A stretch of DNA of 64,000 bases from Ferrigenium kumadai (GCF_018324385.1 NZ_AP019536.1:1302001-1366000); one strand, 5' to 3'; positions 17,466-27,482 are shown, numbered from the stretch's first letter. Numbers and translations: made by a program. Notes: generated by a model not told the origin, from the sequence alone.

Positions 17466-18983
17466 TCACTCTGACAGGCTGCGAGGCCGCGAGATGCCGA
17501 AGCCTTGGGCGAAATCGACACCGATGCTTCTCAGCTTTGCAATGAGTTCCTCACTCTCCACCAGTTCCGCAACGGTTTTGACCCCGATCTTTTTTGCCAC
17601 TTGTTCTATGGAAACCACCTTGGCGAGGTCCGTTGGATCCCTGAGCATGTTGAGAATGATGCTGCCGTCGATCTTCAGGAACTCCACCTGGAAACCGCGT
17701 ATCCGCTCGAATGGAACTGCATCCCTGCCGAAACCGCTCAGAGCGACACGGCAGCCGCATCGTCTCACCCGCTGGATGAATTCGACGGCGCTCGCACCTC
17801 TGGAGGCAAGCTCCGACTCGGGCACCTCGAAGCACAGGACTGAGCCCGGTATTCCGTACTCCAGCAGGGTCGTCTGCAGGAAATCCGGGAAATCCGGATC
17901 GCCGATCGTGGCAGCCGCCACGTTGATGAAATATATTGAATCTTTACGACGAAGCTGCTGCTGGTTGATGCTGGAAGCCCATTCCAGCACATGCTGCACC
18001 ACCCAGCGATCCAGAAAGGGCATCAGCCCATGCCGCTCGGCCAAAGGGAAGAAGGCGCCAGGCGGCAGCATGCCTTCCTCTTCTTCCATCAACCGGATCA
18101 GTATCTCGTAATGTTCCGCCTTGCCGGAATTGGCTGGTAGAGGAGAGATCAGTTGGCAATAGAGGCGGAATTCACCTTTCTGGATCGCCACCATGATCCG
18201 CTTGCCGGCTTCCTTTTGTCCGGTAATCCGCTCGGCATCGATGAGCAGTTCCTGGACGGTTGCTTCGTTCCGGGCCAAGGCTGCTGCGGGAATCTTCCTT
18301 TCGGTCGAGTCCGGGCCGGGAGCCGGTTTTTCCGGCGGATGCAGGTCGCCTCGCGCGGTAATGTCGTCGGCCAGGAAATAGAATCCGTTGACCTTGCCGG
18401 CTTCGTCAAATTGAGGAATCTGTTCCACCGACAAGCGATAGACGGCGCCATTGGGCATTTGCTGCGTGTGTTCATAACGTGCGGGCTGTCCATCCAGGGA
18501 CTGCCGGACCGCAGTCGCAATATCTGCGTAGGCCTTGGCACCGAATATTTCGCGAATATGCCTGCCGTCGATCAGTTCAGGCCTCAGGTGCAGCCAGTCC
18601 CGAAAGGCGCGATTGTGGTAGCGGCAATGCCCTTCCGTATCTATCAGGGCAACCATGGTCAGCAACGTTTCGTCGAGTAGCTGTAGACGCGCTTTGTCGG
18701 AGGTGAGTTTCTCCTCTGCCTTCTTGCGCAGAGTCGTTTCATGTTCGAGCTTGTCTTTCAGGGAGGAAACTTGCGCCGTGCGGCGCATCACGACCCATTC
18801 GGAGCGCGATACCCGGACCGCCTCGGCAAATACGGCAGCCACGAGGATTCCGGTCAGGAAGGATATCCACGGCAGGCCGGCTTCGGTGAAATAGATGGCG
18901 AAGACCAGCGCCGCTGCGGTGGCAGTGACGGCTGCCGCTACGATATACCATTGAACGGCACGGAATAATTCGCGACCCCGCAT
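17466..18983 (-). CDS. Membrane PAS-EAL protein with degenerate EAL active site
   Basis: A 505-residue protein: two N-terminal membrane helices (about residues 10-60), a coiled coil, a PAS domain near 100-215 (IDTEGHCRYHNRAF ... FLADDIT) and a C-terminal EAL domain from about 255. The EAL motif reads EIL (YEILIRL), and the Asn (INVAAA), Glu (FEVPES), Lys (LKIDGS) and Glu (AELVES) positions are retained. However, the key DDFGTG motif reads SGFGRD, so the paired metal-binding aspartates are missing. The protein is therefore more likely a c-di-GMP-binding or protein-binding receptor than a phosphodiesterase. No GGDEF domain is present. It lies a few genes from the c-di-GMP-controlled cellulose locus. 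Confidence 0.88.
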   Translation of the reverse strand: MRGRELFRAVQWYIVAAAVTATAAALVFAIYFTEAGLPWISFLTGILVAAVFAEAVRVSRSEWVVMRRTAQVSSLKDKLEHETTLRKKAEEKLTSDKARLQLLDETLLTMVALIDTEGHCRYHNRAFRDWLHLRPELIDGRHIREIFGAKAYADIATAVRQSLDGQPARYEHTQQMPNGAVYRLSVEQIPQFDEAGKVNGFYFLADDITARGDLHPPEKPAPGPDSTERKIPAAALARNEATVQELLIDAERITGQKEAGKRIMVAIQKGEFRLYCQLISPLPANSGKAEHYEILIRLMEEEEGMLPPGAFFPLAERHGLMPFLDRWVVQHVLEWASSINQQQLRRKDSIYFINVAAATIGDPDFPDFLQTTLLEYGIPGSVLCFEVPESELASRGASAVEFIQRVRRCGCRVALSGFGRDAVPFERIRGFQVEFLKIDGSIILNMLRDPTDLAKVVSIEQVAKKIGVKTVAELVESEELIAKLRSIGVDFAQGFGISRPRSLSE

Positions 18984-19189
18984 CCTTTAATTTCCTTCTG
19001 CGTTGGTGTTGATCAGCATCTTCATTTGCGTAGCCAGGCTGGGCCGGTCGATGCGCTGAAAACAAGTCGCGCCATTCTCCCATGTTTTTGTACCCGTTGC
19101 TCACCTCGGCGGGGTAATCCGTGCCGGTGCCAGCTCCGCTTTGGTATCATGCCGCCCTCGTGAGATTTCCCTTCACCCGGTTTTCCTGA

Positions 19190-21187
19190 ATGTTAAGCAA
19201 ACTCAATGCAGTCCAGCGCGAAGCCGCGTCCTACCTTGACGGCCCCTTGCTGGTGCTGGCGGGGGCGGGCAGCGGCAAGACGCGCGTCATCACCCACAAG
19301 ATCGCTTACCTGGTGCAGGAGTGCGGTTATGCGGCACGCAATATTGCGGCCATCACCTTCACCAATAAGGCGGCCAACGAGATGCGCGAGCGCGTCGGCA
19401 CGCTGCTGCCGGGTAAGGACGCCAAGGGGCTGGTGGTGAGTACCTTCCACTCGCTGGGCATGAACATCCTGCGCGCCGAGGCCGGGCTGCTGGGCTACAA
19501 GCCGCAGTTCTCCATCCTCGATTCCAGCGACAGCTGGAAGATACTCGGCGAGCTGACCAATTCCGGCGACAAGCAGGAGATACGGGACCTGCAGACGCAG
19601 ATCTCGAACTGGAAATCGGCCTTCGTCTCGCCGATGCAGGCGGAGGAGCAGGGCGGGAACGACGTGGAGAAGGTGCAGGCGCGCGTCTACGCCCGCTACC
19701 AGGAGACGTTGCGCGCCTACCAGGCGGTGGACTTCGACGACCTGATCCACCTGCCGGTGGTCCTGTTCCGCGAGCATCCGGAGGCGCTGGAGCGCTGGCA
19801 GCACCGGCTGCACTACCTGCTGATCGACGAATATCAGGACACCAATGACTGCCAGTACCAGTTGACCCGGCTTCTGGCCGGCAAGCGCGAGCAGTTCACC
19901 GCGGTGGGCGACGACGATCAGGCGATCTATGCCTGGCGCGGCGCCAGCGTGGAGAATCTGCACAACCTGAGCAACGACTACCCCAGGCTGCGTGTGATCA
20001 AGCTGGAGCAGAACTACCGCTCGTCCCAGCGCATCCTCACGGTGGCCAATCACCTGATCAACCACAACACCAAGGTGTTCGAAAAGAAGCTGTGGAGTGA
20101 CCACGGCATCGGCGATCCGATCCGGATCTACGCGGCGCGCGACGAGGACCAGGAGGCCGAGAGCGTGGTGATGAGGCTGATGGCGCACAAGTTCGAGCAC
20201 CGCACGCGCTTCGCCGACTACGCCATCCTGTACCGCAGCAACCACCTGTCGCGAGCGTTCGAGGAGCAGCTGCGCGCCCAGCGCGTGCCTTACACGGTCA
20301 GCGGCGGCACCTCGTTTTTCGACAAGGCTGAGATCAAGGACATCACCTCCTACCTGCGGTTGATCGCCAACCCGGACGACGATCCTGCCTTCATCCGCGC
20401 GATCACCACGCCCAAACGCGGCATCGGCAACAGCACGCTGGAGAAGCTCGGCAGCTACGCCGGGAAGCGCAAGATCAGCCTGTTCGAGGCGGCGTTCGAG
20501 TCGCCCATGGCCGACGAACTGCCGCCTCGCCAGTACGAGGACCTGATGCTGTTCTGCCGTTTCATCAGCCGCATCGAGGAACGCGCCGACAAGGACCCGT
20601 GCGGCGAACTGCTGGACGAACTGCTGCGCGCGATCAACTACGAAACCTGGCTGTACGACTCGCACGAGTCGCGGCAGGCCGACGCCAAGTGGAAGAACGT
20701 GCAGGACTTCATCGACTGGCTCAAGCGCAAGGCCGAACAGGACGAGAAGTCCCTGATCGCCATGGTGCAGACCATCGCCCTGATCAACATGCTGGACGGG
20801 AAGAACGAGGAGCAGGATGCGGTCTCGCTTTCCACGCTGCATGCCTCGAAGGGGCTGGAGTTCCCGCACGTGTTCATCATCGGTGCGGAGGAGGACATCC
20901 TGCCGTTCCGAGACAGCGACGAGAAGGGCATCGAGGAGGAGCGCCGGTTGATGTACGTCGGTGTCACGCGCGCCCAGCGCAGCCTGCAGATCAGCTACTG
21001 CAACCGCCGCAAGCGCGGCAAGGACTGGTTCGCCTGCGAGCCTAGCCGCTTCATCGAGGAGATGCCGGAAGACGAGCTGCAGTATGCCGGCGGCCACAAG
21101 GAGGCCGCGCCGACCGTCACCAAGGAAGAGGGCAAGAACAAGCTTGCCAACCTGAAAGCCATGCTGAACCGCGAAGGAACGACTTAA
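19190..21187 (+). CDS. rep: ATP-dependent DNA helicase Rep (UvrD/PcrA superfamily I)
   Basis: A 665-residue 3'-5' helicase that helps replication forks past bound proteins. Visible motifs are the Q motif LNAVQREA, Walker A GAGSGKT (about 25-31), TFTNKAANEM, the DEYQDTN Walker B, GDDDQAIYAWRGA, and VSLSTLHASKGLEF and VGVTRAQ near the end. Length and sequence style fit Rep rather than the longer UvrD. The stop and the rlmJ start share a base (TAATG), indicating coupling. Confidence 0.95.
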   Translation: MLSKLNAVQREAASYLDGPLLVLAGAGSGKTRVITHKIAYLVQECGYAARNIAAITFTNKAANEMRERVGTLLPGKDAKGLVVSTFHSLGMNILRAEAGLLGYKPQFSILDSSDSWKILGELTNSGDKQEIRDLQTQISNWKSAFVSPMQAEEQGGNDVEKVQARVYARYQETLRAYQAVDFDDLIHLPVVLFREHPEALERWQHRLHYLLIDEYQDTNDCQYQLTRLLAGKREQFTAVGDDDQAIYAWRGASVENLHNLSNDYPRLRVIKLEQNYRSSQRILTVANHLINHNTKVFEKKLWSDHGIGDPIRIYAARDEDQEAESVVMRLMAHKFEHRTRFADYAILYRSNHLSRAFEEQLRAQRVPYTVSGGTSFFDKAEIKDITSYLRLIANPDDDPAFIRAITTPKRGIGNSTLEKLGSYAGKRKISLFEAAFESPMADELPPRQYEDLMLFCRFISRIEERADKDPCGELLDELLRAINYETWLYDSHESRQADAKWKNVQDFIDWLKRKAEQDEKSLIAMVQTIALINMLDGKNEEQDAVSLSTLHASKGLEFPHVFIIGAEEDILPFRDSDEKGIEEERRLMYVGVTRAQRSLQISYCNRRKRGKDWFACEPSRFIEEMPEDELQYAGGHKEAAPTVTKEEGKNKLANLKAMLNREGTT

Positions 21188-22038
21188 TGCTGAGCTATCG
21201 CCACGCTTTTCACGCCGGCAACCATGCCGACGTTCTGAAACACTTCGTCGAGGTGCAGTTGCTGCGCTATCTGGAACAGAAGGACAAGCCGTTCTGGTAC
21301 ATCGACACCCATGCGGGGGCCGGTTGCTACGCGCTGGACACCGGCTATGCAACGCAGAACGCCGAGTTCGAGAGCGGCATCGCGCGGCTGTGGCAGCGCG
21401 ACGACCTGCCCGCGCCGCTGGCCGAATACGTCGAACTGGTGAAGCGCATCAACCCAGACGGCCAGATGAAGCTGTATCCCGGCTCGCCGCTGGTCGCACT
21501 CGAACTGTTGCGCGAGCAGGACCGGATGCGGCTGTTCGAGCTGCACCCGACCGACAGCGATATCCTGCAGGAGAACTTTGCCGGATACGGCACGCAGGTG
21601 CTGATGCAGACCGCCGACGGCTTCGGAGCACTGAAGGCCTTGCTGCCACCTCCGCCGCGCCGCGCGCTGGTGCTGATCGACCCGCCCTACGAGGACAAGC
21701 AGGACTACAAGCGCGTGGTGACGGCCTTGCAGGAAGGACTGAAGCGTTTCGCCAACGGCGTGTATGCGGTGTGGTATCCGCAGCTGCAGCGTGCCGAGGC
21801 GAAACAGTTGCCGGAGCAACTCAAGCAACTGCCGGTGAAGAGCTGGCTGCATGTCGCGCTCAGCGTGCAGGCTCCCGGCGAGGACGGTTTCGGCATGCAC
21901 GGCAGCGGCATGTTCGTGCTCAATCCGCCGTGGACGCTGTACGGGGTATTGCAGGAGGTGATGCCCTATCTGGTCAAGCACTTGGCGCAGGATGCTCAGG
22001 CCGATTTCATCCTTGAGCACCATGAATCCAGCCTATAA
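21187..22038 (+). CDS. rlmJ: 23S rRNA (adenine2030-N6)-methyltransferase RlmJ
   Basis: A 283-residue SAM-dependent methyltransferase for A2030 of 23S rRNA. The start MLSYRHAFHAGNHADVLKH is diagnostic for RlmJ. THAGAGCY supplies the SAM loop and LIDPPYE supplies the catalytic DPPY motif of N6-adenine methyltransferases. It is fused to rep through a TAATG overlap. Confidence 0.95.
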   Translation: MLSYRHAFHAGNHADVLKHFVEVQLLRYLEQKDKPFWYIDTHAGAGCYALDTGYATQNAEFESGIARLWQRDDLPAPLAEYVELVKRINPDGQMKLYPGSPLVALELLREQDRMRLFELHPTDSDILQENFAGYGTQVLMQTADGFGALKALLPPPPRRALVLIDPPYEDKQDYKRVVTALQEGLKRFANGVYAVWYPQLQRAEAKQLPEQLKQLPVKSWLHVALSVQAPGEDGFGMHGSGMFVLNPPWTLYGVLQEVMPYLVKHLAQDAQADFILEHHESSL

Positions 22039-22039
22039 T
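22013..22039 (+). promoter_or_regulatory. Possible promoter for the EF-hand-like membrane protein gene
   Basis: TTGAGC (22013-22018) and a perfect TATAAT (22034-22039) are separated by 15 bp at the end of rlmJ, 31 bp before the next start codon. The spacing is shorter than optimal, so this is tentative. Confidence 0.35.
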
Positions 22040-22070
22040 CTCCGCAAATCCTTCGTCTGAAAGGGAACAC

Positions 22071-24206
22071 ATGGCTGCCTCTCATACTTGGAAATTCTTT
22101 CGCGCCGGCGGCTTCGACCAGGTGCAGCTCGACAGTGGGGCCGACTTGCTGGCCCTGCGCGAATTGGACCAGAAACTCTGGGCAGCGCTGAGCTGCCCGA
22201 CGCGCGGCATCGAATTCGACAACAGGACGCTGGATCTGATCGACGCCGACGGCGACGCGCAAGTCCGCGCCAATGAAGTGCTGGCGGCGGTCGAGTGGGC
22301 GGGACGCCTGCTGAAGGACGCCGATCTGCTGGTCAAGGGAGCGGACAGCCTGGCGCTAACCGACATCGACGACTCCGGCGAGGAAGGCAAGCAGCTGCTG
22401 GCTTCAGCGCGGCACATCCTGAAGAGCCTGGGCAAGCCCGAAGCGAGCGGGATATCGCTGGCGGACATGGCCGACATCGAGAAATTCGTCGCGGGGCTGG
22501 AGTTCAACGGCGACGGCGTGATCTGCGCCGGACGGATCGCCGACGCCGGTTTGCGCGCGACGGTCGAGGACATCGCCAAGTGCTGCGGTACGGCGGCCGA
22601 CCTGAGCGGGGAGGCCGGCATCAGCCAGGAGATCTCCGACAAGTTCTTCGCCGAGGCCCGGGCTTATGCGGCGTGGTATGCGAAGGGCGAGGGCGATGCG
22701 GCGGTGCTGTTGCTGGGCGAAAGTACGCTCGCCGCCGCGGAGGCGTTCCATGCCGTCCGGGACAAGGTCGGCGACTATTTCACCCGCTGCCAGCTCGCGG
22801 CCTACGACGCCCGAGCCGCCATGCCGCTGAGCCGTGCCGTCGAAGACTACCAGCAGCTTGCGGCGCAAAACCTGTCCATGCAAAGCAAGGAAGTGGCCGA
22901 TTTCCCGCTGGCAACGGTGGCGGCGGACAAGCCCCTGCCTTTGACATCCGGCATCAATCCGGCCTGGCAGGACAGGCTGGCAGCCTTGCGCGAGCGGGTG
23001 CTCGTGCCGCTGCTCGGCAACAAGGACAGTCTGACGGCAGCGGAATGGGCCGCTCTGTGCGCCCGGTTTGCGCCGTTCGACGCCTGGCAGGCGACTAAGC
23101 CCGCGAACAGCGTGGAGCAACTGGGCATCGTTCGCCTGCGCGAGACTCTGGGGAACGGGCACAAGGCCGCCATCGACGAGTTGCTGCGCCAGGACAAGGC
23201 GGTCGAGGCGGAGGTGAAAGCGATCCGCTCGGTGGAGAAGCTGCTGCATTTCAACCGCGACCTGTTCAAGCTGGCGAACAACTTCGTGTCATTCCGCAGC
23301 TTCTACACCGGCAGGGAGAAAGCGGTGTTCCAGGTCGGCACGCTGTACCTGGACGGGCGCAGCTGCGAGCTGTGCGTCAAGGTCGCGGACACGAACAAGC
23401 ATGCCGCATTCGCCACCATGAGCGGCGTGTGCCTAGCGTATTGCGAGTGCGTGCGCAACGGCGGCGCCGAGAAGATGAACATCGCCGCCGCATTCACCGC
23501 GGGTGATTCTGATTTCCTGATGGTGGGGCGCAACGGCATCTTCTACGACCGCAAAGGACAGGACTGGAACGCCAGCATCGTGCGCATCGTCGACCATCCC
23601 ATCAGCATCCGCCAGGCGTTCTGGTCGCCCTACAAGAAGCTGTCCAGGATGATCAGCGAGCAGTTGCAGAAGTTCGCCGCCACCAAGGCCAGCGCGGTGG
23701 ACGACAAGATGCTCAAGGCCGCGGTAGAGAACGGGAAGCACGTGAGTGAAACGCCCGCCGCGCCGCCGAAACCGCCGTTCGACGTGGGCAAGTTCGCCGG
23801 TATCTTCGCCGCCATCGGCTTGGCCATCGGCGCCATCGGCGGCATCGTTGCCTCCATCGTCAGCGGTATCCTGGGGCTGAAGTTCTGGCAGATCCCGCTC
23901 GCGGTGATCGGGCTGATGCTGCTGGTATCCGGTCCTTCCATGGTGCTGGCCTGGTTCAAACTGAAGCGGCGCAACCTCGGACCCATCCTGGATGCCTGCG
24001 GCTGGGCGATCAATGCGCGCATGCGCATCAACATCCCGTTCGGCACTTCGCTGACGGGTCAGGCCGAGTTGCCGGAAAACGCACAGCGCTCGCTGGTCGA
24101 TCCGTTCGCCGAGAAGAAGGCCTTGTGGCCCTATTATCTGGTGATCGCGGCGGGCATCGCCGCGCTGGTCGGGCTCTGGTATGTCGGCTTCTTCGGGCAT
24201 CGCTAG
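22071..24206 (+). CDS. Large uncharacterised protein with EF-hand-like loops and C-terminal membrane helices
   Basis: The 711-residue product is preceded by an AAAGGGA ribosome site. A canonical 12-residue EF-hand loop lies at residues 58-69 (DADGDAQVRANE: acids at 1, 3, 5 and 12, hydrophobic at 8). Degenerate loops appear near 98-109 (DIDDSGEEGKQL) and 144-155 (EFNGDGVICAGR). The middle is soluble and mixed alpha/beta. Near residue 570 a long Gly/Ala/Ile-rich hydrophobic pair of helices begins, then a third, then a basic KLKRRN stretch, and a last helix ends the protein. There is no signal peptide, so most of it should be cytosolic and tail-anchored. I do not recognise a named family. It sits between rlmJ and a DNA glycosylase gene in a housekeeping run. 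Confidence 0.85.
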   Translation: MAASHTWKFFRAGGFDQVQLDSGADLLALRELDQKLWAALSCPTRGIEFDNRTLDLIDADGDAQVRANEVLAAVEWAGRLLKDADLLVKGADSLALTDIDDSGEEGKQLLASARHILKSLGKPEASGISLADMADIEKFVAGLEFNGDGVICAGRIADAGLRATVEDIAKCCGTAADLSGEAGISQEISDKFFAEARAYAAWYAKGEGDAAVLLLGESTLAAAEAFHAVRDKVGDYFTRCQLAAYDARAAMPLSRAVEDYQQLAAQNLSMQSKEVADFPLATVAADKPLPLTSGINPAWQDRLAALRERVLVPLLGNKDSLTAAEWAALCARFAPFDAWQATKPANSVEQLGIVRLRETLGNGHKAAIDELLRQDKAVEAEVKAIRSVEKLLHFNRDLFKLANNFVSFRSFYTGREKAVFQVGTLYLDGRSCELCVKVADTNKHAAFATMSGVCLAYCECVRNGGAEKMNIAAAFTAGDSDFLMVGRNGIFYDRKGQDWNASIVRIVDHPISIRQAFWSPYKKLSRMISEQLQKFAATKASAVDDKMLKAAVENGKHVSETPAAPPKPPFDVGKFAGIFAAIGLAIGAIGGIVASIVSGILGLKFWQIPLAVIGLMLLVSGPSMVLAWFKLKRRNLGPILDACGWAINARMRINIPFGTSLTGQAELPENAQRSLVDPFAEKKALWPYYLVIAAGIAALVGLWYVGFFGHR

Positions 24207-24851
24207 ATGACGACGTTTACCACGGATTGCCGCAGTTGCCCGCGCCTGGCCGAATTTCTGGATCAGGTGCGCATCGAGCAACCGACCTATCACGCACTGC
24301 CAGTGAGTTCGTTCGGCGCGGCCGGAAGCCCGTTCCTCATCGTCGGGCTGGCGCCGGGCATGCACGGAGCGAACCGCACCGGACGGCCGTTCACCGGCGA
24401 CTATGCGGGCAACCTGCTGTACGGCACGCTGCATAAATACGGCTTTGCCAGCGCTGCCGAGCCGCTGGATGCGGCGGGAAATGCCAACTCCGCCCTGCAT
24501 CTGAAGGGTTGCCGCATCACCAACGCGGTGCGCTGCCTGCCGCCGCAGAACAAGCCGGAACCTTCCGAGATCCGCAACTGCAACGGCTATCTGGCGGGCG
24601 AACTGGCGGCGTTGCCTCAAGGCGCGGCGGTCATGGCGCTCGGGACGATCGCGCACCAGGCGGTGCTGACGGCCCTGGGGCTGCGCAAGAGCAGCTTCGC
24701 CTTTGCGCACGGAGCGCGCCATGAACTGCCGGGCGATTTGACGCTCTATGATAGTTACCATTGCAGCCGTTATAACACCCAGACCCGGCGACTGACCACG
24801 GAGATGTTCGAGGCGGTCGTCGGCGATATCGCGAAACATCTTGAGCGCTGA
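24207..24851 (+). CDS. Family 5 uracil-DNA glycosylase (UDGb)
   Basis: A 214-residue Fe-S uracil-DNA glycosylase. Motif A reads [19 protein letters not shown], matching the family 5 (UDGb) pattern with no catalytic Asp/Asn in its first part. Motif B-like [14 protein letters not shown] lies near the end. Cysteines at 8 and 11 (CRSC) plus later ones in VRC and RNC can bind the 4Fe-4S cluster. These enzymes remove uracil and deaminated purines. It starts immediately after the preceding gene and overlaps uvrC by 11 bp, forming a small DNA-repair pair. Confidence 0.88.
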   Translation: MTTFTTDCRSCPRLAEFLDQVRIEQPTYHALPVSSFGAAGSPFLIVGLAPGMHGANRTGRPFTGDYAGNLLYGTLHKYGFASAAEPLDAAGNANSALHLKGCRITNAVRCLPPQNKPEPSEIRNCNGYLAGELAALPQGAAVMALGTIAHQAVLTALGLRKSSFAFAHGARHELPGDLTLYDSYHCSRYNTQTRRLTTEMFEAVVGDIAKHLER

Positions 24852-26649
24852 AAAATTCGATCCCAAATCGGTACTCGACAGCCTGCCGTTGCTGCCGGGC
24901 GTCTATCGCTATTACGACAGCAAGGGCGACGTGCTGTATGTCGGCAAGGCTAAGCAGCTCAAGAAACGCGTCTCGTCCTACTTCCAGAAGACCAATATCT
25001 CGCCGCGCATCCGCCTGATGGTGTCGCACATCGCGCGCATCGAGACCACCGTGACGCGCTCCGAAGCCGAGGCGTTGCTGCTGGAAAATAACCTGATCAA
25101 GTCGCTAAGACCTCGCTATAACATATTGTTCCGGGACGACAAGTCCTATCCATACATCGTGCTGACCGGACACGAGTTCCCGCGCCTGACGTATTACCGC
25201 GGCGCGCCCAACCGCCAGCACCAGTACTTCGGTCCCTACCCGAATGCCTATGCGGCCAAGGAAAGTATGCAGCTGCTACAGAAGGTCTTCCGCATCCGCA
25301 CCTGCGAGGACAGCGTGTTCAGCAACCGCACTCGTCCCTGCCTGCTGCACCAGATTGGGCGCTGCACCGCGCCCTGCGTGAAGCTGGTCTCCGAGGAGGA
25401 TTACCGGGCCGACATCCGCAACGCGGTGCTGTTGCTGCAGGGCAAGCAACAGGAGGTCGAGCAGGCCATGCGTGCCGCGATGGAACAGGCGGCGGAACAA
25501 CAGCACTACGAACAGGCGGCCGTGCTGCGCGACCAGTTGCGTGCCTTATACACCGTCCAGCAGAAGCAGTTCGTCGAATCCACCGGCAGCGCCACCGATG
25601 CTGACATTATCGCGCTGGCGCAGCAGGACGGCCTGACCTGCGTGAACCTCGCCATGGTACGGGGCGGGCGGCATCTGGGCGACAAGAGCTTCTTCCCGGA
25701 GCACGCCGAAGACATGGAAGCGGACGAGATCGTGCAGGCCTTCATCGCGCAGCACTATCTGAACCGCAGCGTGCCGCCGCTGATCGTGCTGGCGGCGGAG
25801 TTCCATGACGAGGCGCTGGCGCAATTGCTCAGCGAGCAGGCGGGACGCACGGTGCGGATCAGTACGGCCTCCAGCGGCGAGCGCAAGCAATGGCTGGAGA
25901 TGGGGCAGCGCAACGCGCTGCTGGCGTTGCAGCAGCGGCTGATGCAGCAAGGCGGGCAGAAGCTGCGGCTGGAGCGGCTGCGCGAACTGCTGGACATGCC
26001 GGAGTTGCAGCGTATCGAGTGTTTCGACATCAGCCACACCATGGGCGAGGCGACCGTCGCCTCCTGTGTGGTGTACGAAAACCTCGATATGCGTTCGTCG
26101 CAGTACCGCCGCTACAACATCACCGGCATCACCCCGGGCGACGACTATGCGGCGATGCGCCAGGCGCTGACGCGCCGTTACCAGAAACTCGCCGAAGGGG
26201 AGGGCGCTCGGCCCGACCTGGTGCTGATCGACGGCGGCCTGGGGCAGTTGCACATCGCGATGGAAGTGATGCAGGAACTGGGCCTGACCGACCTGGCTTT
26301 GATCGGGGTCGCCAAGGGCGAGGAGCGCAAGGCCGGGCTGGAGCAGCTGATATCCCCGGACGGCACGGCCCAGCAGCTGCGCAGCGACGAACCCGCGCTG
26401 CATTTGATCCAGCAGGTCCGCGACGAGGCCCACCGCTTCGCCATCACCGGACACCGCGCAAAAAGAGGCAAGGCGCGCACTGCTTCCAGCCTGGAAGAGA
26501 TCAGCGGGGTAGGGGACAAGCGCCGGCGCAGCCTGCTGACCCACTTCGGCGGCTTGCGCGAGGTGGCGCAGGCTAGCGTCGAACAGCTGTGCCAAGTCGA
26601 AGGAATCAGCAAAGCGCTTGCCGAGAAGATTTACCAGCAGCTACACTGA
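24841..26649 (+). CDS. uvrC: Excinuclease ABC subunit UvrC
   Basis: A 602-residue nuclease making both incisions in nucleotide excision repair. In order it shows the GIY-YIG domain ([18 protein letters not shown], residues about 20-37), a UVR helix pair for UvrB contact near 200-235, the RNase H-like 5' nuclease domain ([20 protein letters not shown]) and C-terminal helix-hairpin-helix motifs ([27 protein letters not shown]). The start is TTG at 24841, inside the end of the glycosylase gene, and the N-terminal [10 protein letters not shown] fits UvrC. Confidence 0.96.
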   Translation: MSAEKFDPKSVLDSLPLLPGVYRYYDSKGDVLYVGKAKQLKKRVSSYFQKTNISPRIRLMVSHIARIETTVTRSEAEALLLENNLIKSLRPRYNILFRDDKSYPYIVLTGHEFPRLTYYRGAPNRQHQYFGPYPNAYAAKESMQLLQKVFRIRTCEDSVFSNRTRPCLLHQIGRCTAPCVKLVSEEDYRADIRNAVLLLQGKQQEVEQAMRAAMEQAAEQQHYEQAAVLRDQLRALYTVQQKQFVESTGSATDADIIALAQQDGLTCVNLAMVRGGRHLGDKSFFPEHAEDMEADEIVQAFIAQHYLNRSVPPLIVLAAEFHDEALAQLLSEQAGRTVRISTASSGERKQWLEMGQRNALLALQQRLMQQGGQKLRLERLRELLDMPELQRIECFDISHTMGEATVASCVVYENLDMRSSQYRRYNITGITPGDDYAAMRQALTRRYQKLAEGEGARPDLVLIDGGLGQLHIAMEVMQELGLTDLALIGVAKGEERKAGLEQLISPDGTAQQLRSDEPALHLIQQVRDEAHRFAITGHRAKRGKARTASSLEEISGVGDKRRRSLLTHFGGLREVAQASVEQLCQVEGISKALAEKIYQQLH

Positions 26650-26653
26650 GCGC

Positions 26654-27226
26654 ATGTTCAGCAATATCCCCAATCTGCTTACCTGGCTCAGAATCCTGCT
26701 CATCCCGGTGTTCGTTTCGGTGTTCTATCTATCCGACAACACGCTGAGCCCGCAACTGAAGAACCTCATCAGCACCCTGGTATTCCTGCTGGCGGCGGCG
26801 ACCGACTGGCTGGACGGTTACCTGGCGCGCCGACTGAACCAGTCTTCCGCCTTTGGGGCGTTCCTCGACCCCGTGGCCGACAAGCTGATGGTGGCGGCGG
26901 CGCTGATCGTGCTGGTCAAGCTGGGGCGCGCCGATGCGATCATCGCCTTCATCATCATCGGGCGCGAGATCACCATCTCGGCGTTGCGCGAATGGATGGC
27001 CAAGCTCGGCGAGAGCAAGAGTGTGGCCGTCTCGATGCTGGGCAAGATCAAGACCACCTTCCAGATGATCGCGATCCTGCTGTTGCTGTATCACGACCGG
27101 TTGCTTGGCATCGATTGCCAGGTGATCGGGGCGCTGCTGTTGTACCTCGCCGCACTGCTGACGCTGTGGTCGATGGGCTACTACCTGATGCTGGCTTCTC
27201 CGCAGTTGAAAAAATCTCACAACTGA
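26654..27226 (+). CDS. pgsA: CDP-diacylglycerol-glycerol-3-phosphate 3-phosphatidyltransferase
   Basis: This 190-residue membrane enzyme makes phosphatidylglycerol phosphate. The CDP-alcohol phosphotransferase signature DG(x)2AR(x)8G(x)3D(x)3D is complete in WLDGYLARRL followed by GAFLDPVAD. About five to six membrane helices are visible. The ATG at 26654 (MFSNIPNLLTWLRI) is the usual family start, although the frame is open 12 codons earlier inside uvrC. The order uvrC-pgsA is common in proteobacteria. Confidence 0.96.
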   Translation: MFSNIPNLLTWLRILLIPVFVSVFYLSDNTLSPQLKNLISTLVFLLAAATDWLDGYLARRLNQSSAFGAFLDPVADKLMVAAALIVLVKLGRADAIIAFIIIGREITISALREWMAKLGESKSVAVSMLGKIKTTFQMIAILLLLYHDRLLGIDCQVIGALLLYLAALLTLWSMGYYLMLASPQLKKSHN

Positions 27227-27227
27227 A

Positions 27228-27255
27228 TTGATTTATCAGCCTGCGTCTGTATAAT
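27228..27255 (+). promoter_or_regulatory. Sigma-70-type promoter of the tRNA cluster
   Basis: TTGATT (27228-27233), a 16-bp spacer and a perfect TATAAT (27250-27255), 11 bp upstream of tRNA-Pro. Position and quality fit a strong tRNA promoter. Confidence 0.75.
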
Positions 27256-27265
27256 GCGCAGCCTT

Positions 27266-27342
27266 CGGGGTGTAGCGTAGCCTGGTAGCGCGCCTGCTTT
27301 GGGAGCAGGATGTCGGGAGTTCGAATCTCTCCACCCCGACCA
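27266..27342 (+). tRNA. tRNA-Pro (anticodon TGG)
   Basis: A complete cloverleaf: acceptor CGGGGTG pairs with CACCCCG, the anticodon stem CCTGC/GCAGG encloses loop TTTGGGA, the T-loop is TTCGAAT, and CCA is encoded. Confidence 0.97.
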
Positions 27343-27375
27343 GGTTTCAAAAGGTAGTACACCGCGAAAAGAATT

Positions 27376-27452
27376 GTGCCCGTAGCTCAACCGGATAGAG
27401 CACCAGCCTTCTAAGCTGGGGGTTACAGGTTCGATTCCTGTCGGGCACGCCA
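27376..27452 (+). tRNA. tRNA-Arg (anticodon TCT)
   Basis: Acceptor GTGCCCG pairs with CGGGCAC, the anticodon stem CCAGC/GCTGG encloses loop CTTCTAA, the T-loop is TTCGATT, and CCA is encoded. Confidence 0.97.
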
Positions 27453-27482
27453 GTGTCGGACAAGCAAAGTTGTTTTATCAGT

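Noticed and set aside
19193-21352. 719-codon open frame on the minus strand over rep and rlmJ
   Set aside because: Antisense to rep, which has all helicase motifs. The product is Leu/Val/Gln-rich with no family motif.
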